Assembly (NCBI RefSeq): GCF_009915155.1
Contig: NZ_JAABLM010000008.1
Location: forward strand, 1 to 64,000
Origin: Flavobacterium ichthyis
GTDB lineage: Bacteria; Bacteroidota; Bacteroidia; Flavobacteriales; Flavobacteriaceae
Length of the DNA: 64,000 bases
Reading direction: 5' to 3'
Each line of letters opens with the position of its first letter. Position 1 is the first letter of the stretch. Shown piece by piece: positions 53,421-63,766 of the stretch. The notes below the pieces were generated by a model. It ran no database searches and was not told where the DNA came from. It saw only the letters and a list, made by a program, of their open reading frames with translations. The position numbers and the translations under genes are program-made.

Positions 53421-54824
53421 TTATTTGTTAGTATCGTACCCTAAAATTTTTAATACATCTTCTGAGCTTTGTTGTTCCGAAAATACTTCGGTTCCTAAAA
53501 TTCCATTTTCATCTCTATCGATTAAAATGTGTTTAGGTTGTGGAATCAAACAGTGATGTAAACCACCGTAACCGCCAATTGTTTCTTGGTAAGCTCCTGT
53601 GTTAAAAAAACCTATGTATAACGGTTTTTCCTTGTTGTATTTTGGCAAATAAATGGCATTCATGTTTTGTTCAGAATTGTAGTAATCATCACTATCACAA
53701 GTCATTCCACCAAGTAAAACTCTTTCGTATGTATCATTCCATCTATTGACGGCAAGCATTACAAATCGTTTGTTGATTGCCCAAGTATCTGGAAGTGTGG
53801 TGATAAAAGAGGAATCAATCATGTTCCACTTTTCTCGGTCATTTTGTTGTTTTTGGTACAATACTTCGTAAATCGCACCACCACTTTCACCTACGGTAAA
53901 GGATCCAAATTCTGTAAAAATATTTGGAACATCTACTTCAGCTTCTTCGCAAGAAGTTTTAATTTGGTTTACAATTTCGTCAATCATGTATTGGTAATCA
54001 TACTCAAAGGCTAAAGAATTTTTGATGGGAAATCCACCACCAATATTTAATCCATCTAAGGTAGGACATTCTTTTTTTAGCGCAATGTACACTTTTAAAC
54101 ATTTTGCTAATTCATTCCAATAATATGCTGTATCTCTAATTCCGGTATTGATGAAAAAGTGCAGCATTTTGAGTTCCACATCTTTGTTTTCCTGAATTTG
54201 TTTACGGTAAAACGGAACAATATTTTTATAACCAATTCCTAATCTTGAGGTGTAAAACTCAAACTTAGGCTCTTCTTCAGCCGCAATCCTAATTCCGATT
54301 TTGAATTTTCCTTTGATTTGTGACTGCAATAAATCTAATTCTTCATAATTGTCAATTACCGGAATTGTTTTAGCATGACCATTGTTAATCAATCTTGCAA
54401 TGTTGTCAATATATTGATCGCGCTTGAAACCATTACAAATTACATAGGTGTTTTTATTGATTTTGCCTTCAGCCATTAATTTTTCTACAATATTAATGTC
54501 AAAAGCAGAAGAAGTTTCAATATGAATATTGTTTTTAAAAGCTTCATTCATCACAAATTCAAAATGCGAACTTTTGGTACAGTAACAATAATAATATTTG
54601 CCCTCGTATTTATTTTTTTCCATTGCCTTTCTAAACCAGCCTTTTGCACGGTTGATATTATTAGATATTTGTGGCAGGTAAGTAAATTTAAGCGGTGTTC
54701 CGTATTCTTCCACGAGTTTCATCAAGTCAATGTTGTGAAACAAAAGATTGTCTTTGTTAAGTTTAAACTCGTCTTGTGGAAAATAATAGGTTTGGTTAAT
54801 TAGGTCAAAATATTTTGTATTCAT
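53421..54824 (-). CDS. speA: arginine decarboxylase (biosynthetic, fold III)
   Basis: 467 residues, shorter than the classic 630-residue SpeA but of the same PLP alanine-racemase-like fold. Start region FDLINQTYYFPQDEFKLNKD; probable PLP Lys84 in YYCYCTKSSHFE; GGGFPIKNS (Gly loop binding phosphate) and a CDSDDYY near the C terminus (substrate site). Makes agmatine from arginine at the head of a polyamine pathway. Upstream of the DHS-like gene, 81 bp apart. Confidence 0.85.
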   Translation of the reverse strand: MNTKYFDLINQTYYFPQDEFKLNKDNLLFHNIDLMKLVEEYGTPLKFTYLPQISNNINRAKGWFRKAMEKNKYEGKYYYCYCTKSSHFEFVMNEAFKNNIHIETSSAFDINIVEKLMAEGKINKNTYVICNGFKRDQYIDNIARLINNGHAKTIPVIDNYEELDLLQSQIKGKFKIGIRIAAEEEPKFEFYTSRLGIGYKNIVPFYRKQIQENKDVELKMLHFFINTGIRDTAYYWNELAKCLKVYIALKKECPTLDGLNIGGGFPIKNSLAFEYDYQYMIDEIVNQIKTSCEEAEVDVPNIFTEFGSFTVGESGGAIYEVLYQKQQNDREKWNMIDSSFITTLPDTWAINKRFVMLAVNRWNDTYERVLLGGMTCDSDDYYNSEQNMNAIYLPKYNKEKPLYIGFFNTGAYQETIGGYGGLHHCLIPQPKHILIDRDENGILGTEVFSEQQSSEDVLKILGYDTNK

Positions 54825-54881
54825 TTAAATGTCAGGTTTTTAAAATTAAATATAAGAAAAAATATAAAGAAGCGCTTATAT

Positions 54882-55061
54882 TTAAACCCGAATATTTGCA
54901 TAAACTATCAAAAGTTTTTCTTGATAAGTATTGGTGTATTGAAAAGTGTCGAACGCCAATAAGTTTTTTACCGCTTCAAATATTTTACGTAAAAGCCCAT
55001 TAGCCTTGTAATGCATAGCTTTTTGATTTGGAGAAAAAGTAAATTGTGGTTGAGTTTTCAT
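54882..55061 (-). CDS. possible small protein between aroB and speA
   Basis: 59 codons from an ATG at 55061 (MKTQPQFTFSPNQKAMHYKA and on), unknown. It could be a leader of the speA transcript. A TACATTTG promoter element lies just 5 bp upstream, which would leave almost no 5' leader, so it may not be a real gene. No supporting homology known to me. Confidence 0.3.
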   Translation of the reverse strand: MKTQPQFTFSPNQKAMHYKANGLLRKIFEAVKNLLAFDTFQYTNTYQEKLLIVYANIRV

Positions 55062-55066
55062 TGGCG

Positions 55067-55098
55067 CAAATGTAAAAAAATATATAAGTTTCATGCAA
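55067..55098 (-). promoter_or_regulatory. putative promoter for the arginine decarboxylase gene
   Basis: Minus strand: TTG (complement of 55096-55098), 21 bp, then TACATTTG (complement of 55067-55074), fitting the Bacteroidota TTTG/TAnnTTTG pattern. It would give a leader of about 240 nt before speA. Confidence 0.4.
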
Positions 55099-55118
55099 CC
55101 CTTAAGTTTAAAAAACTT

Positions 55119-56186
55119 TTAACTTTTATAATCTAGAAATGCCTCCCTAATTTGGTCATTTTTTGCGGTTTGGTCTAACATCGTATTCCCAATTCCATTC
55201 AAAAGGGCAAATTTTACCACTCCAAACTCATTTTTTTTATCATGAACCAATAAATCAATCACAGCATTCAAGTCATTTTCCTCAAGTGGAATAGTGTTGA
55301 ATATCGACAAAATAGTAGTTTTAATTTCATAATATTCTTCCGCAGAAATTAAATTTTTTTGTTTCGACAGAAAGGCTTCCATAACCATTCCAGCCGCAAT
55401 AGCTTCCCCATGTAGAAGGTTATTTTTAGTTTCATTTTCCAAAAAATAACTTTCAATAGCATGGCCTAAAGTATGTCCAAAGTTAAGGGCTTTTCTAATA
55501 CCGTTTTCGGTAAAATCCTGAGAAACAATTTTATTTTTTATTTCAACAGATTGGTAAATTAAAGCTTCTAAATCGTTTGTATTTAAGTTAGTTAGATCTT
55601 GAAAAATATCCCAGTAATTTTTATCAAAAATCAATCCATGTTTTAACATTTCTGCCAATCCGGAACGCATCTGATTTTCTTGCAAAGTTTGCAAATAATA
55701 GGTATCAATCAACACCATTTTTGGATTTGAAATCACCCCAATCTGATTCTTTAAAACACCTAAATCTACACCGTTTTTTCCGCCTACCGAAGCATCAACC
55801 ATTGCCAAAAGTGTAGTAGGAACATTTATATAAGCAATCCCTCTTTTATAAGTAGAAGCCACAAATCCGCCTAAATCTGTTATCACGCCACCACCTAAAT
55901 TGATAATCAAACTTTTTCTGTCTGCTCCTAAGTCGGTTAAAACATTCCAAACTTGAATACACGTTTCAATTGATTTATTTTCTTCGCCAGGCTCAATTTC
56001 AATAATTTCAATAGTAATTTCTGTTGCCAAATTTTGTAAAAAATAACCTAAACAGTTTTCGTTACAATTGCTATCAGTAATGATAAAAATTCCGGAATAA
56101 TTACTTTCCTGAATATGATTGGAAAGTTTTTCATATCCAAATTCGTTAAAATTAATGCTATATCCCGGAGCTTCTATTGGCTTCAT
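55119..56186 (-). CDS. aroB: 3-dehydroquinate synthase
   Basis: 355 residues. NAD and metal motifs: NLGGGVITDLGGFVASTYKR (about 93-112), VPTTLLAMVDASVGGKNGVD (about 120-139) and NFGHTLGHAIES with two metal-binding His. Second step of the shikimate pathway. Divergent from the proline dehydrogenase gene with about 150 bp between. Confidence 0.95.
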   Translation of the reverse strand: MKPIEAPGYSINFNEFGYEKLSNHIQESNYSGIFIITDSNCNENCLGYFLQNLATEITIEIIEIEPGEENKSIETCIQVWNVLTDLGADRKSLIINLGGGVITDLGGFVASTYKRGIAYINVPTTLLAMVDASVGGKNGVDLGVLKNQIGVISNPKMVLIDTYYLQTLQENQMRSGLAEMLKHGLIFDKNYWDIFQDLTNLNTNDLEALIYQSVEIKNKIVSQDFTENGIRKALNFGHTLGHAIESYFLENETKNNLLHGEAIAAGMVMEAFLSKQKNLISAEEYYEIKTTILSIFNTIPLEENDLNAVIDLLVHDKKNEFGVVKFALLNGIGNTMLDQTAKNDQIREAFLDYKS

Positions 56187-56336
56187 CTATCTATTGTTTA
56201 AAAAAATGTTTTTGTATCAAATGAAATTAGAAAATTAAGCTTTGAACAATTCAAAATTTTGAAGGACAAATTAAGTCAAATTTTAATAAAAAATAGGCGT
56301 GCAACTTTTATATTTGCAAAATTATTAACGCAATCG

Positions 56337-57503
56337 ATGGAGAAAATTTTTAACAATACCCAAGTAGCTTTTGCCCTAAAAAGTGATACAGAATTAGATA
56401 GGGCTTATTTTTTATTTAAAATGATTGCTTCAGAACCATTAGTAAAAATAGGAACAGCGGTTACAAATTTTGCGTTAAAAGCGCATTTACCGGTGGAAGG
56501 ATTAATTCGTGCCACTGTTTTCGACCATTTTTGTGGTGGCGTTACCGAGGAAGATTGCTTATCTGTGGTCGATAAAATGTTTACCAAAAATGTTTGTTCT
56601 GTTCTAGATTATTCGGTAGAAGGAAAAGAAGAAGAAGAACAATTTGACTTGGCACTCGAAATGACCTTAAAAACCGTTGAGTTTGCCAAAGAAAGATTAG
56701 CAATTCCTTTTGCTGTGTTTAAACCTACAGGTCTTGGACGATTCGCTTTATACGAAAAAATAGGTGAAGGAAAAAAATTAACTTCCGAAGAGCAAAAAGA
56801 ATGGGCTAGAGTTGTAGAACGTTTTGACATTGTTTGTAAAACAGCGCATCAAAAAGACGTAGCGCTTTTAATTGACGGCGAAGAAAGTTGGATGCAAGAT
56901 GCCGCTGATGATTTAGTTTTAGAAATGATGCGTCGTTATAATAAAGACAAAACCATTGTTTTCAACACTTTACAATTGTATCGCTGGGATCGCTTTGATT
57001 ATTTGAAAAAAATCCATGAAATCGCTAAATCCGAAGGTTTTTCGATTGGTATGAAACTAGTTCGTGGTGCTTACATGGAAAAAGAAAATAATCGTGCAGT
57101 AGAAAAAAATTATAAATCACCAATTTGCGAATCAAAAGAAGCTACTGATAAAAATTTTGATACTACCGTGGCTTATATGCTGGATCATTTGGATACCATG
57201 TCAATTTTTGCAGGAACGCATAACGAAGAAAGTTCTTACAAGATTATGCAATTAATGCAGGAGAAAAATCTTGCTTCTAATGATAACCGAATTTGGTTTG
57301 GCCAACTATACGGCATGAGTGACAATATTAGTTATAATCTTGCAGAAAATGGTTACAACGTAGCGAAATACTTGCCTTTTGGTCCTGTGAGAGATGTAAT
57401 GCCTTACTTAATTCGCAGAGCGGAAGAGAATACATCTGTTGCAGGTCAAACCAATAGAGAGTTAAACTTGATTAAAACCGAAAGAAAACGAAGAAAAAAA
57501 TAA
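56337..57503 (+). CDS. proline dehydrogenase
   Basis: 388 residues from the ATG at 56337; a TTG at 56259 is less likely. PRODH barrel with FKPTGLGRFALYEKIGEG, LIDGEESWMQDAADDL, GMKLVRGAYMEKEN and AGTHNEES. FAD enzyme oxidising proline to pyrroline-5-carboxylate; single-domain, the partner P5C dehydrogenase is elsewhere. A TATATTTG -7 element lies at 56309-56316. Confidence 0.9.
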   Translation: MEKIFNNTQVAFALKSDTELDRAYFLFKMIASEPLVKIGTAVTNFALKAHLPVEGLIRATVFDHFCGGVTEEDCLSVVDKMFTKNVCSVLDYSVEGKEEEEQFDLALEMTLKTVEFAKERLAIPFAVFKPTGLGRFALYEKIGEGKKLTSEEQKEWARVVERFDIVCKTAHQKDVALLIDGEESWMQDAADDLVLEMMRRYNKDKTIVFNTLQLYRWDRFDYLKKIHEIAKSEGFSIGMKLVRGAYMEKENNRAVEKNYKSPICESKEATDKNFDTTVAYMLDHLDTMSIFAGTHNEESSYKIMQLMQEKNLASNDNRIWFGQLYGMSDNISYNLAENGYNVAKYLPFGPVRDVMPYLIRRAEENTSVAGQTNRELNLIKTERKRRKK

Positions 57504-57504
57504 T

Positions 57505-57540
57505 CAAAAATCCCGAACCTACGATTCGGGATTTTTTTTA
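57505..57540 (+). terminator. terminator of the proline dehydrogenase gene
   Basis: AATCCCGAA (57509-57517) pairs with TTCGGGATT (57525-57533), followed by a T run. Confidence 0.85.
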
Positions 57541-57792
57541 GTACGTTTGAAAAAATTTTAAGACATAGTACAGGTATTTGTATGCCTTAAAATAAAAACC
57601 AATTAAAAATACAACATGAAACCAAACGTACTTAGGGTTATCGGTAAATTTTGTAATTTTTTACAAAAATGTGGTATTCCGTAAAACGGCTCAAAAATAG
57701 TAAGGTTTCCAGTAATAAACAACAAAGCTATACCTAAAATTTTCTAAATATTTTTATTAGTAAGAATTTTTATAAGCAAAATAGCTATTAAA

Positions 57793-59076
57793 TTATTTAC
57801 GAGAATACGGAGGTAAAAGTTTGCTTGATACTTCTCCAAAACCAATTCTTACATTCTCACTCTCGCAATATCCTTTAATAGTCACAGTATCACCGTCATT
57901 GATAAATTTTCGTTCGGTTCCGTCACTCATTTTCAATGGATTTTTTCCACCCCAAGTTAACTCTAACATAGATCCAAAACTATCTTGAGTGGGACCAGAA
58001 ATTGTTCCAGATCCCATCATATCACCAGAATTGATGCGGCAACCGTTCGAAGCGTGATGGGCTAATTGCTGACTCATGCTCCAATACATATACTTAAAAT
58101 TAGATTTAGAAACAACCGTGGCTTCAGCATTTTCGGGTTTTATAGAAACTTCTAATTTTATGTCAAAACTTTTTTTGCCTTTTTCTTGTAAATAGGGTAA
58201 CGGCATTGGATCTTGTACCGGACCTTTTGTACGGAAAGGTTCTAAAGCATCCATGGTCACAATCCAAGGAGAAATACTTGACGCAAAACTTTTTGCCAAG
58301 AATGGTCCAAGAGGCACATATTCCCATTTTTGAATATCACGTGCACTCCAATCATTCAATAACACCATTCCAAAAATATAATCTTCGGCTTCATAAACCG
58401 GAATATTTTCGCCCATAATATTGGCATCTGTTGTAATAAAAGCAGTTTCTAATTCAAAATCGACTAGGCGAGAAGGTCCAAATACGGGCGTTGTTTCACC
58501 ATTTGGCAAGGTTTGTCCCATTGGTCGATGAACAGGTATTCCCGAAGGAACGATTGTAGAACTTCTCCCGTGATAGCCAACAGGAATGTGCAACCAGTTT
58601 GGCAACAAAGCATTTTCCGGATCACGGAACATTTTGCCAACATTTGTGGCATGTTCTCTACTAGAATAAAAATCAGTATAATCGCCAATTAAAACCGGAA
58701 GTTGCATTTCTACTTCTTCAATTTTAAAAATAATTGTTTCGCGGTGTTTTTCGTGATCTCTGAGTTTCGGGTTATTTTCGTCAAAAATATCAGCAATTCG
58801 GTTTCTCACCAATCGCCAGGTTTTCTTTCCGTCAGAAATAAAATCGTTCAGCGTGTCCTGCATAAACATGTCGTCAGTTAACTCAATTCCGTCAAAATAG
58901 TTGAGTTGTTGTAAAGCACCAAGGTCAATGGCATAATTCCCAATTCTTGTTCCTATGGTAATTACATCATCTTTTGTAAGAAACACTCCAAAAGGAATAT
59001 TTTGAATAGGGAAGTCGCTGTCTTGTGGTACTTCAAGCCAGGATTTCCTTTTTGGATCGTTCGCTGTTATTGGCAT
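57793..59076 (-). CDS. fahA: fumarylacetoacetase
   Basis: 427 residues from the ATG at 59076. [11 protein letters not shown] and [12 protein letters not shown] at the start, then [17 protein letters not shown] (metal and catalytic His), [17 protein letters not shown] and [26 protein letters not shown] motifs (split: [20 protein letters not shown]). Last step of tyrosine/phenylalanine breakdown. Divergent from glyA. Confidence 0.95.
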   Translation of the reverse strand: MPITANDPKRKSWLEVPQDSDFPIQNIPFGVFLTKDDVITIGTRIGNYAIDLGALQQLNYFDGIELTDDMFMQDTLNDFISDGKKTWRLVRNRIADIFDENNPKLRDHEKHRETIIFKIEEVEMQLPVLIGDYTDFYSSREHATNVGKMFRDPENALLPNWLHIPVGYHGRSSTIVPSGIPVHRPMGQTLPNGETTPVFGPSRLVDFELETAFITTDANIMGENIPVYEAEDYIFGMVLLNDWSARDIQKWEYVPLGPFLAKSFASSISPWIVTMDALEPFRTKGPVQDPMPLPYLQEKGKKSFDIKLEVSIKPENAEATVVSKSNFKYMYWSMSQQLAHHASNGCRINSGDMMGSGTISGPTQDSFGSMLELTWGGKNPLKMSDGTERKFINDGDTVTIKGYCESENVRIGFGEVSSKLLPPYSRK

Positions 59077-59185
59077 TTGTTTGTTAGTTTGTATGTTTAT
59101 AAATTGCTTTTCAAATATATTGTTATATGCGTTTTTAACAAACCTATTTTGTATTTTTGTATCCAAATTAACAAAAAATTATCAA

Positions 59186-60460
59186 ATGCAACGCGACGAA
59201 CAAATTTTCGACTTAATATTAGAAGAACAAGATAGACAAATTCATGGATTAGAATTAATCGCTTCAGAAAATTTTGTGAGCGAACAAGTTTTAGAAGCCG
59301 CTGGATCGATCCTTACCAATAAATACGCTGAGGGTTATCCGGGAAAAAGATATTATGGAGGTTGCGAAGTGGTAGATGTGATAGAACAAATTGCCATTGA
59401 TAGAGCCAAAGCTTTATTTGGTGCCGAATATGCAAACGTTCAGCCACATTCTGGTTCTCAGGCTAATACAGCAGTTTTTGCAGCTTGCTTGAAACCAGGT
59501 GATAAAATTTTAGGCTTTGATCTTTCTCATGGCGGACATTTAACACATGGTTCTCCAGTAAATTTTTCAGGAAAATTGTACCAACCCGTTTTCTACGGCG
59601 TTGACGAAGAAACAGGCGTAATTAATTACGATAAAATTCAGGAAATTGCTACAAAAGAACAACCAAAATTAATCATAGCAGGTGCTTCGGCTTACTCTCG
59701 GGATATGGATTTTGAGCGTTTCCGCAAAATTGCCGATAGCGTTGGCGCAATTTTAATGGCAGATATTTCGCATCCCGCTGGTTTAATTGCCAAAGGATTG
59801 ATGAACGATCCTGTTCCGCATTGTCATATTATTACAACTACAACTCACAAAACGTTGCGTGGTCCGAGAGGTGGAATGATTTTAATGGGCAAAGATTTCG
59901 AAAATCCTTGGGGTTTAAAAACACCAAAAGGAGAAGTAAAAATGATGTCGGCTGTTTTAGACGGTTCTGTTTTTCCAGGCAATCAAGGAGGTCCTTTGGA
60001 ACATATTATTGCAGCAAAAGCAGTAGCTTTTGGTGAAGCTTTGTCTGACGAATTTTTTATTTACGCCAGACAGTTGCAAAAAAATGCCAAAGCTATGGCT
60101 GCAGCTTTCGTAAAAAGAAATTACAAAATTATTTCTGGTGGAACTGATAACCACATGATGCTGATTGATCTTCGAAATAAAAATATTTCTGGGAAAGAAG
60201 CCGAAAATGCATTGGTAAAAGCAGAAATTACAGTCAATAAAAATATGGTTCCATTTGATGACAAATCACCTTTTGTAACCTCAGGAATTAGAGTAGGAAC
60301 AGCCGCAATTACCACTCGTGGTTTGGTTGAAGCCGATATGGAAATCATCGTAGATTTTATCGACAGAGTACTTTCTGACCATCAAAATGAAGAATTATTA
60401 GAACAAATTGCTGACGAAGTTAATGAAATGATGAGCGAAAGACCCATTTTTGTTTTCTAA
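59186..60460 (+). CDS. glyA: serine hydroxymethyltransferase
   Basis: 424 residues from the ATG at 59186 ([20 protein letters not shown]). [39 protein letters not shown], and PLP Lys in [14 protein letters not shown]. Interconverts serine and glycine with folate. A TATTTTTG -7 element at 59152-59159 precedes it. Followed by a terminator. Confidence 0.97.
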   Translation: MQRDEQIFDLILEEQDRQIHGLELIASENFVSEQVLEAAGSILTNKYAEGYPGKRYYGGCEVVDVIEQIAIDRAKALFGAEYANVQPHSGSQANTAVFAACLKPGDKILGFDLSHGGHLTHGSPVNFSGKLYQPVFYGVDEETGVINYDKIQEIATKEQPKLIIAGASAYSRDMDFERFRKIADSVGAILMADISHPAGLIAKGLMNDPVPHCHIITTTTHKTLRGPRGGMILMGKDFENPWGLKTPKGEVKMMSAVLDGSVFPGNQGGPLEHIIAAKAVAFGEALSDEFFIYARQLQKNAKAMAAAFVKRNYKIISGGTDNHMMLIDLRNKNISGKEAENALVKAEITVNKNMVPFDDKSPFVTSGIRVGTAAITTRGLVEADMEIIVDFIDRVLSDHQNEELLEQIADEVNEMMSERPIFVF

Positions 60461-60481
60461 TTAAAAAATAAATTCTACTCT

Positions 60482-60507
60482 AAACCCTGGCGATTGCTGG
60501 GGTTTTT
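60482..60507 (+). terminator. terminator of glyA
   Basis: AAACCCTGGC-GATT-GCTGGGGTTT stem followed by T's, about 22 bp after the glyA stop. Confidence 0.8.
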
Positions 60508-60607
60508 TGTTTTTAATAAAATTTCTTCAAAAAAAAATTGGGTAAAAAATAAATCGTACGAAAAATTTCCTACCTTTGAAATGTTCAAGAACAAAAAAAA
60601 TAAATTC

Positions 60608-60982
60608 ATGCAATTAGAACCTACAAAATCAGAATTGGAAATTTTACAAGTACTTTGGAAGTCCGGACCTTCTACAGTTCGATTTGTAAACGACCAACTG
60701 AATGAGCAAAAAAGAGCCGTTCAATATTCTTCTACTTTAAAATTAATGCAGATAATGACCGAAAAAGGAATGCTTCATTGTGATAAAACCAGCATGAAAC
60801 ATATTTATAGTCCTGCGGTAGAAGAAAAAAAAGCGAAAGGATTTCTACTTGACAAATTTGTGGACACGATGTTTAACGGTTCGAGTACAAAATTAATGAT
60901 GCAATTGCTCGGAAACAAAAAAGCATCGCAAGAAGAAATTAACGAGATTAGAAATCTATTGGAAAAACTTGACGAAAAATAA
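60608..60982 (+). CDS. BlaI/MecI/CopY family transcriptional repressor
   Basis: 124 residues from the ATG at 60608. Winged helix with PTKSELEILQVLWKSGPSTV, RFVNDQLNEQ and VQYSSTLKLMQIMTEKGMLH, then a dimerisation tail. BlaI-type repressor that in the family is inactivated by cleavage through a partner BlaR1-type sensor. It is 21 bp upstream of the M56 gene, one operon. A TACCTTTG -7 element at 60571-60578 precedes it. Confidence 0.92.
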   Translation: MQLEPTKSELEILQVLWKSGPSTVRFVNDQLNEQKRAVQYSSTLKLMQIMTEKGMLHCDKTSMKHIYSPAVEEKKAKGFLLDKFVDTMFNGSSTKLMMQLLGNKKASQEEINEIRNLLEKLDEK

Positions 60983-61003
60983 AAACCTAAACACGAGGAA
61001 ATT

Positions 61004-62968
61004 ATGTGGTTTACAAACGAAAATTTATTAAAAGCGATATCGTGGACTTTAGTTCATTCGCTTTGGCAAGGAATTGTTTTGGCCATTTTGGCGGGATTGA
61101 TTATTCTGTTTACCAAAAAATCTACCGCTCATGTGCGTTACAACATTTTAGCCGGACTTTTTTTGGTTTTTATCGCCACCATTGGGTTTACCTTTTATTT
61201 AGCATTTGATGGTTTTCGAGCAAATGCTTCAACCGAAACTTTAGAATTTAATAATCAAATTGCTCATTTTCAAGAAGATATTTTAATTGAAAAAACGGTT
61301 GTAGAAAGTTCGTTTCAAAAAATTGTCGGGTTTTTAAACCAACATTCTCAAGAGATTGTGCTGTTATGGTTTTTTATCTTTTGCCTAAAATGTGTCGGGA
61401 TTTTTAGAAATCTCAACCACATTTACCGCATCAGAAATTACCGTACACAAACACCTTCGGAATTTTGGATTAATCGCGTGGAAGAACTCGCTCAAATGCT
61501 TCAAATTAAGAAAAAAATCATTTTGTTAGAATCTCAATTGGTGAAAGTACCAAGCGTGACGGGATTTTTCAAACCCATGATTCTCATTCCCGTAGGTTTG
61601 ATTTCACACTTGCCGCAAGATCAAGTAGAGTCCATTTTATTGCATGAATTGGCCCACATCCGTCGCAAAGATTATGGCATCAATTTACTTCAAAATTTTG
61701 CAGAAATTTTATTTTTCTTTAATCCAGGCGTACTTTGGGTATCGTCCATCATTAAAGAAGAAAGAGAAAATTGTTGCGATGACATTGCGGTTGGAATCAC
61801 AAAAAGTAAATCAAAATTTATTAACGCATTAGTTTCATTTCAAGAATATAATATGAAAGAAAATAAATTAGCAGTTGGTTTCGGAGGTAGAAAAAATAGC
61901 CTTTTGGAACGTGCCAAACGAATTGTTTACAACCATAACAAATCGTTGTCTAACATCGAAAAAACATTTTTGTCAATCTGTATTATCATGATTGCTATCG
62001 TGACTGTTGCTTGTTCGAGTGCCAAAGCGCAAGACCAAAAAACAGAAATTGGATTACAAAATAAAACAAAAACCTTTGAAGATTTAGGCGAAGATAATAG
62101 TATCGAAGCATCGGATTTCCGAAGCGAAAGAGAATTGGAAGCCATGGAAGAAGCCGAACACGATCGAATGACGGCTGAAAACGATGAACTTGAAGCGGAA
62201 TATGAAAGAATTGCGGCGGAAGACGAAACACTTGCTGAAGAGGACGAGAGGATTGCAGGCGAAATGGAGGGAGACTTAGAAGGCGATTTAGAAGGTGAAT
62301 TAGTCAAATTTGATGAGAACTTTGAAAAACAAATCGAAAAAATGGCTGCCGAAGCCGAGAAAATGGCGGAAGTTGCCGGCAAATTTACCATCAGTGGCAT
62401 TGACGAAATAAAGATTGCCGAAAAAGCGCTTCGCGATGCCGAACAATCTATTTTAGAATCAACCGAATTGACACAAGTTCAAAAAGAAGAAACGGTAAAA
62501 TCTTTACGAGAAGCCCGAAAAAGTTTGAAAAGTTCTTCAGAAGGTAAGGTTAATTGGGAAAGAGCAAAAGCGATGCAATTTCGCGAAGCGGCAAAAATGC
62601 GCAGCGAATTAGCCAAAATGAGAGCGGAAAATGCCAGAATGATTTCGCAGGTAAAAAGATCAGCTCATGAAAATGCACGCGTGATTGCTGAGAAAAACAG
62701 AAATGCCGCAGAAAAAATTAGAAGAGAAGCGGAAAGAGGTAGAATTGCAGGGGAAAATGCCCAAAAAACAAATGATCAAATCATCAAAAAATTAATAGAC
62801 GACAAAATCATTTCTTCACCAAATAATCTATCATTCAAAATTTCGGACAAGGTTTTTTATGTAAATGACAAAAAAATGTCGGAAGCACAACGCAAAGAAT
62901 TCGCCAAGTTTTTACCAAAAAATATTACCGCAACTTACTATAATTACGAAGTAAGCAAAAAAGATTAG
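61004..62968 (+). CDS. M56 family metallopeptidase (BlaR1-like sensor) with long coiled-coil tail
   Basis: 654 residues. Membrane helices near 10-30, 36-56 and 100-120; the zinc motif HELAHIRRKDYG with His214, Glu215 and His218, preceded by VTGFFKPMILIPVG. Another helix at about 320-340 ends in a CSSAKAQD lipobox-like sequence, after which the part at 350-620 is Glu/Ala/Arg-rich and strongly coiled. Forms a pair with the BlaI-type repressor. The signal is unknown; no beta-lactam sensor domain is seen. Confidence 0.88.
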   Translation: MWFTNENLLKAISWTLVHSLWQGIVLAILAGLIILFTKKSTAHVRYNILAGLFLVFIATIGFTFYLAFDGFRANASTETLEFNNQIAHFQEDILIEKTVVESSFQKIVGFLNQHSQEIVLLWFFIFCLKCVGIFRNLNHIYRIRNYRTQTPSEFWINRVEELAQMLQIKKKIILLESQLVKVPSVTGFFKPMILIPVGLISHLPQDQVESILLHELAHIRRKDYGINLLQNFAEILFFFNPGVLWVSSIIKEERENCCDDIAVGITKSKSKFINALVSFQEYNMKENKLAVGFGGRKNSLLERAKRIVYNHNKSLSNIEKTFLSICIIMIAIVTVACSSAKAQDQKTEIGLQNKTKTFEDLGEDNSIEASDFRSERELEAMEEAEHDRMTAENDELEAEYERIAAEDETLAEEDERIAGEMEGDLEGDLEGELVKFDENFEKQIEKMAAEAEKMAEVAGKFTISGIDEIKIAEKALRDAEQSILESTELTQVQKEETVKSLREARKSLKSSSEGKVNWERAKAMQFREAAKMRSELAKMRAENARMISQVKRSAHENARVIAEKNRNAAEKIRREAERGRIAGENAQKTNDQIIKKLIDDKIISSPNNLSFKISDKVFYVNDKKMSEAQRKEFAKFLPKNITATYYNYEVSKKD

Positions 62969-63051
62969 TTTCAATCATCAGCCGGAAGGCAAATCAATCA
63001 AAAAACGTTATCACATTGATAACTACGCAAATTTGTTGCAGTTAGTAGAAA

Positions 63052-63081
63052 AGAGTTCGACGAAAGTCGGACTTTTTTTTT
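63052..63081 (+). terminator. terminator of the BlaI/M56 operon
   Basis: AGTTCGAC-GAAA-GTCGGACT stem (63054-63073; one G-T pair) followed by eight T. Confidence 0.85.
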
Positions 63082-63172
63082 GTTTGATGATTTATGATTT
63101 TCATTAAACTAGAAACCGAAATCTACAATCTTAAATCATTTCCTTAAATTTGCAGTCTAAAAAATTACAATC

Positions 63173-63766
63173 ATGTCAATGCTTCGCTTAAAATTGCCAA
63201 CAGATCCAAGATGGGTTAATATCGTAGAAAAAAATATTGAGGAAATTCTTACAGATCACGCTTGGTGCGAACAAAAAGCGGCTTCAAACGCTATTTCGCT
63301 TATCGTCATGAATTCTGAACATACAGATTTGGTGACGGATTTACTGAAAATTGCCAAGGAAGAAGTGGAACATTTTGAAATGGTTCACGAAATTATCAAA
63401 CAACGCGGTTTAAAGTTAGGTCGCGAACGCAAAGACGATTACGTAAATGAGTTGGCGCAATACATGAAACGCAGCATTACCGGAAGCAGAATTTCTGGTT
63501 TGGTGGAACGTTTGCTTTTTTCGGCGATGATTGAAGCCAGAAGTTGCGAACGTTTTAAAGTTTTGTCAGAAAATATTCAAGACGAAGAATTATCGAAATT
63601 TTATTGGGAATTAATGGAAAGCGAAGCCGGACATTACGTGACTTTTTTAACCTACGCCCGAAAATACGGCGAAGGAATTGACGTAGACCAACGCTGGAAA
63701 GAATGGCTCGAATTTGAAGCTTTGGTAATTGCCAAATACGGGAAAAAAGAAACGATTCACGGGTAA
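63173..63766 (+). CDS. miaE: tRNA-(ms2io6A37) hydroxylase, MiaE type
   Basis: 197 residues. Ferritin-like di-iron helices with NSEHTDLVTDLLKIAKEEVEH, EARSCERFKVLSENIQDEEL and ESEAGHYVTFLTYARKYG giving the Glu/His iron ligands. Hydroxylates the isopentenyl group of ms2i6A37 in tRNA. A TAAATTTG -7 element at 63145-63152 precedes it. The 234 bp to the right edge hold no gene I can support. Confidence 0.88.
   Translation: MSMLRLKLPTDPRWVNIVEKNIEEILTDHAWCEQKAASNAISLIVMNSEHTDLVTDLLKIAKEEVEHFEMVHEIIKQRGLKLGRERKDDYVNELAQYMKRSITGSRISGLVERLLFSAMIEARSCERFKVLSENIQDEELSKFYWELMESEAGHYVTFLTYARKYGEGIDVDQRWKEWLEFEALVIAKYGKKETIHG

Noticed and set aside
61927..62400. Ser-rich 157-codon minus-strand frame opposite the M56 gene
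   Set aside because: Reverse translation of the Glu/Ala-rich coiled-coil tail.
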